Source: Lachnospiraceae bacterium
Lineage (GTDB): Bacteria > Bacillota > Clostridia > Lachnospirales > Lachnospiraceae
Length of the DNA stretch: 19,040 nucleotides
Assembly (NCBI GenBank): GCA_024691145.1
Contig: JAILNW010000190.1
Coordinates: 1-19,040 of the forward strand
Reading direction: 5' to 3'
The translations under genes were made by a program, and so were the position numbers. This document shows, one piece after another, positions 1-7,788 of this stretch. The first letter of the stretch is position 1. Each line of letters starts with the position of its first letter. The notes below the pieces were generated by a model, which searched no databases, was not told the DNA's origin, and worked only from the letters and a program-made list of their open reading frames with translations.

Positions 1-302
1 ACAATCATTTAACTTATATATTATACATCATAAATAATAATAATTGCTATTATTATTTAAAAAAAAATTATATATTATTGTATATTTTTAAAAACAATGT
101 GTTTGAGAATTGAATAAGATATACTTGAAAAATTTGTAAAAATATTGTAAAATATAGTTAGGGTACTTTATTTTTTGTAGTTAATAATCTAAGTGCATCT
201 GGTGAAAAACATATTATGGGGATATTCGATTAGATTGACATAATGTTTAGATATGATATAAAGAAACACGAGGGATAGTCAATTAGTAAGGAGGAATTGC
301 TC
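1..302. other. AT-rich intergenic region upstream of the zinc-ribbon/MORN gene
   Basis: No gene is visible in these 302 bases. They hold a 12-bp perfect AT-only inverted repeat (31-42 with 48-59, loop ATTGC). It is followed by A-runs rather than T-runs, so it is not a normal terminator for the + strand. There is also a weak promoter-like pair, TTGAAA at 125-130 and TAAAAT at 148-153 with a 17-nt spacer. A stronger promoter at 235-262 is listed separately. The end of any upstream gene lies outside the window. Confidence 0.5.
235..262 (+). promoter_or_regulatory. Housekeeping-type promoter for the zinc-ribbon/MORN gene
   Basis: A perfect -35 hexamer TTGACA (235-240) is followed after 16 nt by TATAAA (257-262), with TGA just before the -10 (an extended -10). 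Transcription would start near 269, giving a leader of about 34 nt before the ATG at 303, with AAGGAGG at 288-294. Confidence 0.65.
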
Positions 303-2573
303 ATGATATGTGTGAACTGCGGAGCAGAGTTGCCAGATAATTCTATATTTTGCTTTATCTGTGGCGAAAATCCTGAAAAAAAAGTTGGTTTTGAATTCAA
401 AGTAAAAAATGATGAGGAAATTCTGGCAAAAAAATATCTGAAGAACAATGGCAGAAGTGAAGAGACGGAGAAAAAAGATTCAGAAGACGGTAATAATGTA
501 GATAAAGAAGAGCCAAAGACGGAAGAAATCAAGGAAGAATCAAAAACCGAGGAAATCAAGGAAGAGCCAAAAACGGAAGAAGTAAAAGTCGAGGAAGCAC
601 CGAAAGCCGAGGAAGCGCCAAAGACTGAAGAAGTAAAAGTCGAGGAAGCGCCAAAAGCCGAGGAAGAACCAAAGCCGGAAGAGGTAAAGGTTGAGGAAGC
701 GCCAAAGACCGAAGAAGTAAAAGTCGAGGAAGAACCAAAGCCTGAAGAGGTAAAGGTTGAGGAAGAGCCAAAGACTGAAGAAGTAAAAGTCGAGGAAGCG
801 CCAAAAGCAGAGGAAGCGCCAAAGACTGAAGAAGTAAAGGTCGAGGAAGCACCGAAAGCCGAGGAAGAACCAAAGCCGGAAGAAGTAAAGGTTGAGGAAG
901 CTCCAAAAGCCGAGGAAGAACCAAAGCCGGAAGAAGTAAAGGTCGAGGAAGCTCCAAAAGCCGAGGAAGAACCAAAGACGGAAGAAGTAAAGGTTGAGGA
1001 AGCGCCAAAGACGGAAGAAGTAAAAGTCGAGGAAGCACCGAAAGCCGAGGAAGAACCAAAGGCAGAGGAACCACCAAAAGCAGAGGATCCACCAAAGCCT
1101 GAAGAGGTAAAGGTTGAAGAACCACCGAAAGCCGAAGAGCCACCAAAGGAAGTTACTTATGGTAAGCTTCTTGATGAAGAGTCAAAGAGAAAGCTTGGAA
1201 TTCATACTTTTTATAAGGAACATATTGATTATGAGGCTATTAAGGAGCAGCGTACTCAGAGAAATGAAAAGATTATGCAAAGTGTTGCTGCAGTTGCCGC
1301 AGTTATCATTATAGGCATTGTTGGCTTTAAGTTTTATGGAAATTATAAGATGAAAAAGGAATACAACGAATATTTTAAGCAGGCTGACATGTGCGTAGAG
1401 GTGGAGAATTATGATGGTGCACTTAATTATTTAAAGCAGGCACTTAGACATGAACTTGCTGATGCACCTGCTATAGCAGAGAAAATAAGTGAAGTATATG
1501 CGACAAAGGGAGATTATACATCAGCAGCAACAGAGATGTTATATATTTATAACAATCTTAATTCAGATCCTGCAATATACAGTATGTATAAACAATACTG
1601 TGCATTGGCAGATGATACAGAGAAAAAAGAAACAGTAGCTGGTGCGGATGTTGAAGTTAAAGATGGTGATGAAACAGAAACATCGGAAAAGCCAGAAGAA
1701 ACAATAGAACCAACTGTTGAACCAACTGTAGAACCAACTGTAGAGCCAACTGCAGAACCAACAATAGAACCAACTGCAGAGCCAACAGAAAAACCTACAC
1801 CAAAGCCAACAGTGGCACCAACTGTGAAACCAGAACCTACAGAAGAACCTGTAACAGAGTTAACAGAAAATATTGAAAAATCAGGTATAACAGTACAGGA
1901 AATCAATGGTGGAACAGTAGTAATATCAGGAAGACAGACAGATGATTTGCTGCCGGATATTTATACAGCCATTGCTAAGTATTATGAGAGAAATGTTTTA
2001 GATACTTGGATAAGATTTGCAAAAGTTCATGATTTATATAATGCAAAGCCAGACAAAGTAAAATATCTTGTAAATGGTTATTATGTAGATGAGATAAAAA
2101 CTGGAGTGGGAATGGCAGCATATCCAAATGGATATTATTATTTTGGAAACTTTGATAACGGTTTAAGAAGTGGAAAGGGGGTTTACTTCGCAGCTTCTAT
2201 ACATTATAATAAGTTAGAATATTATATTTATAAAGGAAGCTGGAAGAATGACCTTCCAGATGGTGATGGAATTATTACCTATGTTGAGAATTATGGCGAA
2301 AGTAATGAATCATCAAGTATAACTGTTGGAAAATTTACTTCAGGTTTAGAAAATGGAGATATGAAACTGAAGAAAGTTGTACAGGGTAATGTTCTTGGAA
2401 TTATTGAGTATACAGCGATAAATGGTGTACCTCAGGCTATGAAAGATCAGAATGGAACTGTAGATAAAACAAAAGACGGAAAATATGTAATTGGTGTATA
2501 CACAAATGATGGAACAATGACACTTGCAACTGTAGAGAAAGGTACTGTTTGGAAAGTTCAAGGGCTTAACTAA
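303..2573 (+). CDS. Zinc-ribbon / EPK-repeat / single-TM / TPR-like / MORN-repeat membrane protein
   Basis: This is a 756-residue multidomain protein of unknown function. The order is: an N-terminal zinc ribbon with C3xxC6 and C17xxC20; a charged linker; a long low-complexity repeat (about residues 69-282) with twelve copies of EVKVEE mixed with PKAEE and PKTEE; one membrane helix (about 327-347); a TPR-like helical segment (about 358-430, with YDGALNYLKQAL); a Pro-Thr stalk of EPTVEPT units (about 465-520); and a C-terminal part with MORN-like motifs (about 595-680, such as YYFGNFDNGLRSGKGVYF and YKGSWKNDLPDGDG). The positive flank before the helix is consistent with N-terminus in, C-terminus out. 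The ATG at 303 is chosen because AAGGAGG (288-294) is 8 nt away; a TTG at 297 would leave only 2 nt. Zinc-ribbon proteins with one membrane helix and an extracellular sensor-like domain are common in Clostridia. A scaffold or envelope-sensing role is only a guess. Confidence 0.85.
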   Translation: MICVNCGAELPDNSIFCFICGENPEKKVGFEFKVKNDEEILAKKYLKNNGRSEETEKKDSEDGNNVDKEEPKTEEIKEESKTEEIKEEPKTEEVKVEEAPKAEEAPKTEEVKVEEAPKAEEEPKPEEVKVEEAPKTEEVKVEEEPKPEEVKVEEEPKTEEVKVEEAPKAEEAPKTEEVKVEEAPKAEEEPKPEEVKVEEAPKAEEEPKPEEVKVEEAPKAEEEPKTEEVKVEEAPKTEEVKVEEAPKAEEEPKAEEPPKAEDPPKPEEVKVEEPPKAEEPPKEVTYGKLLDEESKRKLGIHTFYKEHIDYEAIKEQRTQRNEKIMQSVAAVAAVIIIGIVGFKFYGNYKMKKEYNEYFKQADMCVEVENYDGALNYLKQALRHELADAPAIAEKISEVYATKGDYTSAATEMLYIYNNLNSDPAIYSMYKQYCALADDTEKKETVAGADVEVKDGDETETSEKPEETIEPTVEPTVEPTVEPTAEPTIEPTAEPTEKPTPKPTVAPTVKPEPTEEPVTELTENIEKSGITVQEINGGTVVISGRQTDDLLPDIYTAIAKYYERNVLDTWIRFAKVHDLYNAKPDKVKYLVNGYYVDEIKTGVGMAAYPNGYYYFGNFDNGLRSGKGVYFAASIHYNKLEYYIYKGSWKNDLPDGDGIITYVENYGESNESSSITVGKFTSGLENGDMKLKKVVQGNVLGIIEYTAINGVPQAMKDQNGTVDKTKDGKYVIGVYTNDGTMTLATVEKGTVWKVQGLN
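508..1151 (+). repeat. Coding tandem repeat (51-nt and 33-nt units) encoding EVKVEE/PKAEE blocks
   Basis: Within the MORN gene the DNA is built from two modules: 18 nt (xPKAEE) and 33 nt (xPK(T/P)EEVKVEE). They combine into 51-nt units, with some units lacking the short module. Twelve EVKVEE copies are seen. The near-identical DNA of adjacent units (repeated gaagtaaaagtcgaggaag strings) indicates recent slippage or unequal recombination, so copy number is likely to vary between strains. Confidence 0.9.
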
Positions 2574-2597
2574 ACAGGTAGTATATTAAAATACAGA

Positions 2598-2642
2598 GTA
2601 GGAAATCTCTAAACATTGCGATGACGAGATTTCCTGCTTTTC
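2598..2642 (+). terminator. Stem-loop, probable terminator after the MORN gene
   Basis: A perfect 10-bp stem AGGAAATCTC (2600-2609) / GAGATTTCCT (2626-2635) has a 16-nt loop and extends by a few pairs outward. It is followed by GCTTTTCT. The T tract is short, so termination may be partial and some read-through into the CYTH gene is possible. Confidence 0.55.
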
Positions 2643-2672
2643 TGTAGACAGAGACAAAAAGGTGAGGACAAG

Positions 2673-3251
2673 ATGATAGAAAAAGAAATAAAAATAATGT
2701 TAACAAAAAATCAGTATGAAAGACTTTATAATTACTTTGAATATGACGAAACAATTTTACAGGTAAATCATTATTTTGGAGATAGAGAAGACAGATACAA
2801 GAAAAAAGATACAACTGTCAGAGTAAGAGAGATAGATGGTAAATTTTATCTCCAGGTAAAATGTCCTGTGGAAAATAAGGACAATGATAAAGAACTTGCT
2901 GAGTTAATTAATAAAAAGGTAAGAAAAGAATATGAAGAAGAGTTAGACAAATTACCAGAAATGATTACAAAGGAACAATTATATGACCTTACAAAAAAAG
3001 AATTATTTGATGCTGAATATTTAGGATATCTGGAAACAAAAAGGATGATTTGCAGAAAATATGAGAATGTGGAAATATGTCTCGATTATAATAAATATCT
3101 TGGAATAACAGATTATGAGATTGAAATAGAATATACTGGTGATTATCCTGAATTTATAATTAATGAATTAGAAAAAATTTCTATTGAGACTGATAAACTC
3201 TGCAGAGGAAAATTTACAAGATTTTTAGGTATTTTGTCCACGTTGAATTAA
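2673..3251 (+). CDS. CYTH-domain protein (triphosphate tunnel metalloenzyme)
   Basis: This is a 192-residue soluble protein. The N-terminus shows the CYTH signature ExExK (E3, E5, K7 in MIEKEIKIML). It is followed by alternating charged strands typical of the eight-stranded triphosphate tunnel: TTVRVREIDGKFYLQVK, a YLGYLETKRMICRKYE strand, the acidic YEIEIEYTG strand and a C-terminal KFTRFLG. Family members include bacterial class IV adenylate cyclases, thiamine triphosphatases and inorganic triphosphatases (YjbK-like in Firmicutes). They bind a triphosphate with a divalent metal. The actual substrate cannot be read from the sequence. GGTGAGG lies at 2661-2667, 5 nt before the ATG. Neither neighbour helps to assign the substrate. 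Confidence 0.85.
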   Translation: MIEKEIKIMLTKNQYERLYNYFEYDETILQVNHYFGDREDRYKKKDTTVRVREIDGKFYLQVKCPVENKDNDKELAELINKKVRKEYEEELDKLPEMITKEQLYDLTKKELFDAEYLGYLETKRMICRKYENVEICLDYNKYLGITDYEIEIEYTGDYPEFIINELEKISIETDKLCRGKFTRFLGILSTLN

Positions 3252-3289
3252 ATGGTAAAATATGGTAAAATATAATAAGATGGTGCAAT
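3252..3289 (+). promoter_or_regulatory. Promoter with tandem ATGGTAAAAT direct repeats upstream of the HD-GYP gene
   Basis: Two perfect 10-bp direct repeats, ATGGTAAAAT at 3252-3261 and 3262-3271, abut a consensus TATAAT -10 (3271-3276). A degenerate third copy, ATGGTGCAAT, sits at 3280-3289. The -35 region (TTAAAT, 3248-3253) is poor, so a protein bound at the 10-bp spaced repeats might activate or repress. The repeats are seen directly; the regulatory role is inferred. Confidence 0.4.
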
Positions 3290-3304
3290 ACCATTTTGAC
3301 TTAA

Positions 3305-3324
3305 CCTAAATATGATTTAGGAGG
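3305..3324 (+). promoter_or_regulatory. Small hairpin overlapping the ribosome binding site of the HD-GYP gene
   Basis: CCTAAAT (3305-3311) can pair perfectly with ATTTAGG (3315-3321) across a 3-nt loop. The second arm runs into the Shine-Dalgarno AGGAGG (3319-3324), which lies 4 nt before the ATG at 3329. In RNA this would hide part of the ribosome site. The stem is short and AT-rich, so any effect is uncertain. Confidence 0.35.
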
Positions 3325-3328
3325 TATA

Positions 3329-6300
3329 ATGGTGGATAAAGATAAGACAATCAAGATAAAAAATTTGTTTATACTTATATGTCTGAGTTTGAGCATTAAT
3401 TTAATTGGTAAATTTATTGCAGATATATGTAATTTACCATTATATTTGGATATAATAGGCACATGTATTGCCGGATACTATGGAGGAGCAGTGACTGCCC
3501 TTCCGGTGGCGGCCTTTACAAGTCTTATATATGGAGCATATGATGGCTGCAGTCAGTATTATGTTTTTTCTGGACTGATGATAGCAGCTCTTGTGTGCGT
3601 GTGTGTAAAGGGAGGATATTTTAATAATTTCAAAAGTGCAACAACATCAAGTTTTGGACTTGGTTTTGTTGCTATGATTACATCAATGATAACAAATATG
3701 ATATTTTTTGGTGGAAAGTCTAATAATATCTGGGGCGATGCATTTTATGACATGTTAAAATGGTATAAAGTCCCGGTGGTTTTGTGCGCTTTGCTTGATG
3801 AAGCAGTGCTTGAGATAATTGATAAGCAGGTAAGCGCTGTAATCGCATTTAAATTAATCCGAATACTTGAGGAAAATGAAGATAAAAGAATAAAGAAAAT
3901 AAGAGAGTCAATAGCAGGTGCGGTGGTTATTATTCTTGTATTTCAAAGTACACTGCTTTTGCCTGCAAAAGCATATGCCAGTGATAACAGCAAAATTGAA
4001 ACTGAAGAAACAGAAATAATGGCAGAAACAGATGAAAGTGCGGAACTATTAAGTGTAAAGGAAGATAACAAAAAATTATTTGGCGGCAACTATTATGAAA
4101 CAATATATGACTCTTCAAATGGAATGCAGTCATCAGAAGCAAATGTTATAGCAGAAACTAATGATGGATATATCTGGATAGGAAGTTATGCGGGTCTTAC
4201 AAGATATGATGGAAATGAATTTGAATTTATCACAGAAGGACGTATCTCAAATGTAACTGCCATGGTAACTGACGACAGAGGTGTTCTGTGGATTGGTACT
4301 AACGATAAAGGTGTAATAAGATATGCTAATGGAAAGTTTACAAATTATGGAAAAGAAGAGGGATTGGGCTGTAACTCGGTTCGTTCAATTGCAAAATCAG
4401 AAGATGGCAGTATATATGTAGGAACAACAGAGAATATAGCTGTTATAAAAAATAATAAAGTTAAGGTGTTGCTGAAAGATACAACCTATATAAGTTCTAT
4501 AGATGTAATTGACAATAAAGTCATATGTGTTCTAAAGACGGGTGATGTATGGGTTATTAAAAATGGCAAGGTGGAGAAAGAGTTTTCTTCAAAGGATGAT
4601 GAGAATTTTTATACATGTGTCAGAGTAGATGGGGAAAATGTTTATCTTGGAACATCAAAGAGTTCGATTATAAGGTTAGATGTTAAGGATGCTATGCAGA
4701 TTGTAGAATCTATAAAGCTTGATGATATAGGAAGTGTCGCCAATATTAATATTGACAAGAAGGACAGGCTATGGATAAGTGCAGATTCAGGTTTTGGCTA
4801 TATAGTAAACGATGTATTCTACAATATGAAAATTGAGAATTTTAATAAATCCATAGAGTGGATGCATGAGGATTATGAAGGTAATATATGGCTTACATCT
4901 TCAAGATATGGTGCATTGAAGCTTTCCGAAAATAATTTTGAATATTTGTTTAAAACAGCTGGAATAGAAAGTGATGTTGTAAATGCAGTCAAGTTATATA
5001 ATGGTGTGCTGTATTGTGGAACAGATTCAGGACTAGAGGCAATTGATATAAAAAACAACAAAAAAGTTGATAATATTATTACTGCTTATATGGGAGATGC
5101 GAGAATAAGATGTTTGTATGTGGACTCACAAAATAATCTCTGGATTTGCAGTTATTCAGATAAAGGACTTGCACGTTTGTCTGCTAATGGAGATATAAAG
5201 TTTTTTACTTCAAAGGAAAATGGCCTAAGCAGTGACAGAGTAAGATGTATCATTGAACTGGAAGATGGTACAATGGCAGTTGGAACAAGTGATGGAATTA
5301 GTTTCCTGGAGGATGATGAAGTAACAGCAGTTATAGGAACAGAACAGGGGCTTGCCAATTCACAGATTCTTTGCCTTGAACTTGATGATAAGGGAAATCT
5401 TTATGCAGGAAGTGATGGGGCAGGAATTTATATAATAAAGAATAAGGCTATAATTAATAATATAACAGATAAGGATGGACTTTCATCTAATGTAATACTT
5501 AGAATTGCCCACAGAACAGGTAAAGAGTTCTTTTTGGTAACAAGTAATTCATTATGTTATATGAAAAGCGGAAAGGTAACTCCTATAACAGCTTTTCCAT
5601 ACTTTAATAATTATGATATATTATTTTATGAAGAAAATGCATATGTATTATCAAGTAATGGTATGTATGTTGTTAGCACAGAGTCTCTCAAGAAAAATTA
5701 TGACAAGATGATTTGCAGGCATTACAGGAGATTTAATGGTCTTACATCAAGCTTTACAGCAAATTCATGGAATTGCATTGATGGAAATTATATTTATATG
5801 TGCTGTAATGATGGAGTTACAAGATTTTTATTTGATTCTGAGATAAAAAGACATGAATATAAGTTTGGAATGGCCAGTGTGGTTGCAGATGGCAAGAATG
5901 TTGAAGCTGCTCAGGGTGTGTATAAGGTAGATCCAAGCTGTTCAAAGTTAACTCTCAAGGCATCTGTAAGAAACTACTGCCTTGATAAAGTAAAGGTAAT
6001 GTTTTATATCGATGGAATTGACAATACCGAAGAAATTGAAATTCTGCCTCAGGATCAGCTTAAACCTGTAATTTTAACAAATGTTAAACATGGAGAATAT
6101 AATGTAATTGTAAAAATATTTAATGCAGATGAAACAAAGGTTCTAGACTCTAAGAGTTTTAAGATTGTTAAAGAAGCTCAGATGTGGGAAAATGGCTGGT
6201 ATATATTATATCTTATAATTGTATGCGTATGGATAATTGCATTTTTTACATGGATTGTTGGAAATGCAAGGGAAGATTATGAAAACAGGAAACAGCTTGA

Positions 6301-7087
6301 AAGGCACAGTAGTGAGCTTGAAGAAAAAGTTGCTGAGCAGACAAAGGAGATACTTGCAGCAGCTGAAAAGATGGAACAGTTCCAGTGGTCAGTTATTGGA
6401 AGTATGGCCTCAATGATTGAAAGCAGAGATGGTAATACAGGAGAACATGTTATAAATACTGTATATTATGTTTCAATTATAGTAAAGGAACTTCAAAAAC
6501 GTGGCTTATGTTCAGATGTAATTAATGATAAATATGTGAGAAACATTATTCAGTCAGCACCATTACATGATGTTGGAAAGATAAAAATATCCGATGTAAT
6601 TTTAAATAAACCAGGAAAATTTACTCCGGAAGAATTTGAAATAATGAAAATGCATTCTGTATATGGTGGAGAAATAGTCGGAGACATTTTAGGAAAAGAT
6701 GCCGATGAAGACCTTATTGTGGTTGCAAGGGATGTTGCTTTATATCACCATGAAAAATGGAATGGAACAGGTTATCCTGAGGGACTTCAGGGTGAGGAAA
6801 TTCCTCTGGCAGCAAGAATTATGGCTGTTGCAGATGTTTTTGATGCACTTATTTCAAAGCGTGTATATAAAGATGCCATGCCTGTACATGAAGCATTTGA
6901 AATTATAAAAAAAGATGCGGGAACACATTTTGATCCTATTGTTGCAAATGTATTTCTTCATATGGAACCACAGATTGAAAAGAGAGTTGCAGAGAGACGA
7001 GATAAGGCCATTGTTGAAGAAAAGGCGATGGAAGAAAAGATGAAACATGAAAGAGAAATAAGAGAAAAAGTACAACAGACTAGTTAA
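3329..7087 (+). CDS. Multidomain sensor: membrane module, beta-propeller, Y_Y_Y-like, HD-GYP phosphodiesterase
   Basis: This is a 1252-residue sensor. Residues 10-190 form a multi-pass membrane module (LPLYLDIIGTCIAGYYGGAV resembles ECF-S-like sensor modules). Residues 195-217 form another hydrophobic segment ending in an AYA motif (215-217), like a signal-peptidase site. Residues about 255-830 hold many regulator-propeller blades (TNDGYIWIGSYAGLTRYDG, DRGVLWIGTNDKGVIRY). A Y_Y_Y-like beta domain follows (about 845-940), then a membrane helix (about 956-977) and a coiled coil (about 985-1020). The C-terminal HD-GYP domain has H1080-D1081, the HHEKWNGTGYP motif with H1140-H1141 and G1148-Y1149-P1150, and RIMAVADVFDAL. 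HD-GYP proteins typically hydrolyse cyclic di-GMP. By topology the propeller is extracellular and the catalytic domain cytoplasmic, so it probably couples an external ligand, perhaps a glycan, to cyclic-di-GMP level. The ligand is unknown. The ATG at 3329 has GGAGG 4 nt upstream. Confidence 0.92.
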   Translation: MVDKDKTIKIKNLFILICLSLSINLIGKFIADICNLPLYLDIIGTCIAGYYGGAVTALPVAAFTSLIYGAYDGCSQYYVFSGLMIAALVCVCVKGGYFNNFKSATTSSFGLGFVAMITSMITNMIFFGGKSNNIWGDAFYDMLKWYKVPVVLCALLDEAVLEIIDKQVSAVIAFKLIRILEENEDKRIKKIRESIAGAVVIILVFQSTLLLPAKAYASDNSKIETEETEIMAETDESAELLSVKEDNKKLFGGNYYETIYDSSNGMQSSEANVIAETNDGYIWIGSYAGLTRYDGNEFEFITEGRISNVTAMVTDDRGVLWIGTNDKGVIRYANGKFTNYGKEEGLGCNSVRSIAKSEDGSIYVGTTENIAVIKNNKVKVLLKDTTYISSIDVIDNKVICVLKTGDVWVIKNGKVEKEFSSKDDENFYTCVRVDGENVYLGTSKSSIIRLDVKDAMQIVESIKLDDIGSVANINIDKKDRLWISADSGFGYIVNDVFYNMKIENFNKSIEWMHEDYEGNIWLTSSRYGALKLSENNFEYLFKTAGIESDVVNAVKLYNGVLYCGTDSGLEAIDIKNNKKVDNIITAYMGDARIRCLYVDSQNNLWICSYSDKGLARLSANGDIKFFTSKENGLSSDRVRCIIELEDGTMAVGTSDGISFLEDDEVTAVIGTEQGLANSQILCLELDDKGNLYAGSDGAGIYIIKNKAIINNITDKDGLSSNVILRIAHRTGKEFFLVTSNSLCYMKSGKVTPITAFPYFNNYDILFYEENAYVLSSNGMYVVSTESLKKNYDKMICRHYRRFNGLTSSFTANSWNCIDGNYIYMCCNDGVTRFLFDSEIKRHEYKFGMASVVADGKNVEAAQGVYKVDPSCSKLTLKASVRNYCLDKVKVMFYIDGIDNTEEIEILPQDQLKPVILTNVKHGEYNVIVKIFNADETKVLDSKSFKIVKEAQMWENGWYILYLIIVCVWIIAFFTWIVGNAREDYENRKQLERHSSELEEKVAEQTKEILAAAEKMEQFQWSVIGSMASMIESRDGNTGEHVINTVYYVSIIVKELQKRGLCSDVINDKYVRNIIQSAPLHDVGKIKISDVILNKPGKFTPEEFEIMKMHSVYGGEIVGDILGKDADEDLIVVARDVALYHHEKWNGTGYPEGLQGEEIPLAARIMAVADVFDALISKRVYKDAMPVHEAFEIIKKDAGTHFDPIVANVFLHMEPQIEKRVAERRDKAIVEEKAMEEKMKHEREIREKVQQTS

Positions 7088-7094
7088 TAAGTAT

Positions 7095-7127
7095 GGTGCC
7101 AGAATAAAAAGCTGGCACCTCTTTTTT
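7095..7127 (+). terminator. Rho-independent terminator after the HD-GYP gene
   Basis: A perfect 8-bp GC-rich stem GGTGCCAG (7095-7102) / CTGGCACC (7112-7119) with a 9-nt loop is followed by TCTTTTTT. It separates the sensor gene from spoVT. Confidence 0.92.
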
Positions 7128-7152
7128 GGGTATTTCATTATAAATTCATATG

Positions 7153-7199
7153 TGATATAATATTTACTTGTATAAAGTTTATTCTTAGGTCAATACTTA
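7153..7199 (+). promoter_or_regulatory. spoVT promoter region: extended -10 and a weak sigma-G-like pair
   Basis: TGATATAAT (7153-7161) is a strong extended -10 with no clear -35. Further downstream, GTATA (7170-7174) fits the sigma-G -35 GHATR. AATACTT (7192-7198), after a 17-nt spacer, is a 5-of-7 match to the sigma-G -10 CATHHTA. spoVT is a sigma-G gene in Bacillus subtilis, which makes the second pair plausible but unproven. Confidence 0.4.
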
Positions 7200-7225
7200 C
7201 TATATAACTATTATGGAGGCGGATA

Positions 7226-7762
7226 ATGGAAGCAAGTGGTATTGTAAGAAGAATAGACGAATTAGGAAGAATTGTTATACCTAAGGAAATAAGAAAGCAG
7301 CTTAGAATCAGGGAAGGGGAGGAAATGGAGATAAGTACAGAGGATGGATTTATTCATCTAAGAAAGTATTCTCCAATGGACAGGCTGAATGACTGTGCAA
7401 GACAGTATGCAGATGCCCTGGCACAATCTACAGGACAGATAGCCTGTATTACTGACAGGGACAAGGTTATTGCAGTATCGGGCATGAGAAGAAAAGAGAT
7501 GGAAGGAAGAGCTATATCAAAAGAATGGGACGATGCTGTTAATGGAAGACTTACGATTGTTGCAAAACAGGGTGAAAAGAAGTATGTTAATCTGTCGGAG
7601 GAAGATTCCTTTTCAAGCCAGATTATATGTCCTATCATAGCCAATGGTGACGCACTTGGTGCAGTGGCTGTATTTGGAAAAGACAATAGAATGGCTTTAG
7701 GAGAAGGGGATTTGAAACTTGCAAAGTGTGCAGCCATTTTTTTGGCAAATCAGATTAACTAG
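7226..7762 (+). CDS. spoVT: Stage V sporulation transcriptional regulator SpoVT
   Basis: This 178-residue protein has the length and layout of SpoVT. An N-terminal AbrB/SpoVT swapped-hairpin DNA-binding domain (residues 1-48, with GIVRRIDELGRIVIPKEIRK) is followed by a GAF-like domain (about 55-178, with QIICPIIANGDALGAVAVFG). In Bacillus, SpoVT acts in the forespore, where it tunes sigma-G-dependent genes. The gene begins a cluster with the S4 gene, yabP, yabQ and divIC, matching the known Bacillus order apart from an HU-like gene in place of yabM/yabN. GGAGGCGG lies just before the ATG at 7226. A full-length, intact gene is seen. Confidence 0.95.
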   Translation: MEASGIVRRIDELGRIVIPKEIRKQLRIREGEEMEISTEDGFIHLRKYSPMDRLNDCARQYADALAQSTGQIACITDRDKVIAVSGMRRKEMEGRAISKEWDDAVNGRLTIVAKQGEKKYVNLSEEDSFSSQIICPIIANGDALGAVAVFGKDNRMALGEGDLKLAKCAAIFLANQIN

Positions 7763-7788
7763 ATAAATTCAATTGATGGAGGCAGTTT

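Noticed and set aside
31..59. AT-only 12-bp hairpin near the left edge as a terminator
   Set aside because: It has no GC in the stem and is followed by A-runs on the + strand, with no T-run directly after it on the minus strand.
556..1146. Long minus-strand reading frame opposite the EPK repeat
   Set aside because: It is a Leu/Pro/Arg-rich shadow of the repeated coding DNA on the + strand, with no ribosome site. The lack of stops follows from the repeat.
508..1151. Regular repeats that could be taken for a CRISPR array
   Set aside because: The units are in-frame coding modules with no unique spacers and are not palindromic.
7354..7737. Minus-strand frame inside spoVT
   Set aside because: It lies fully within a conserved gene, has no ribosome site and shows no recognisable domain.
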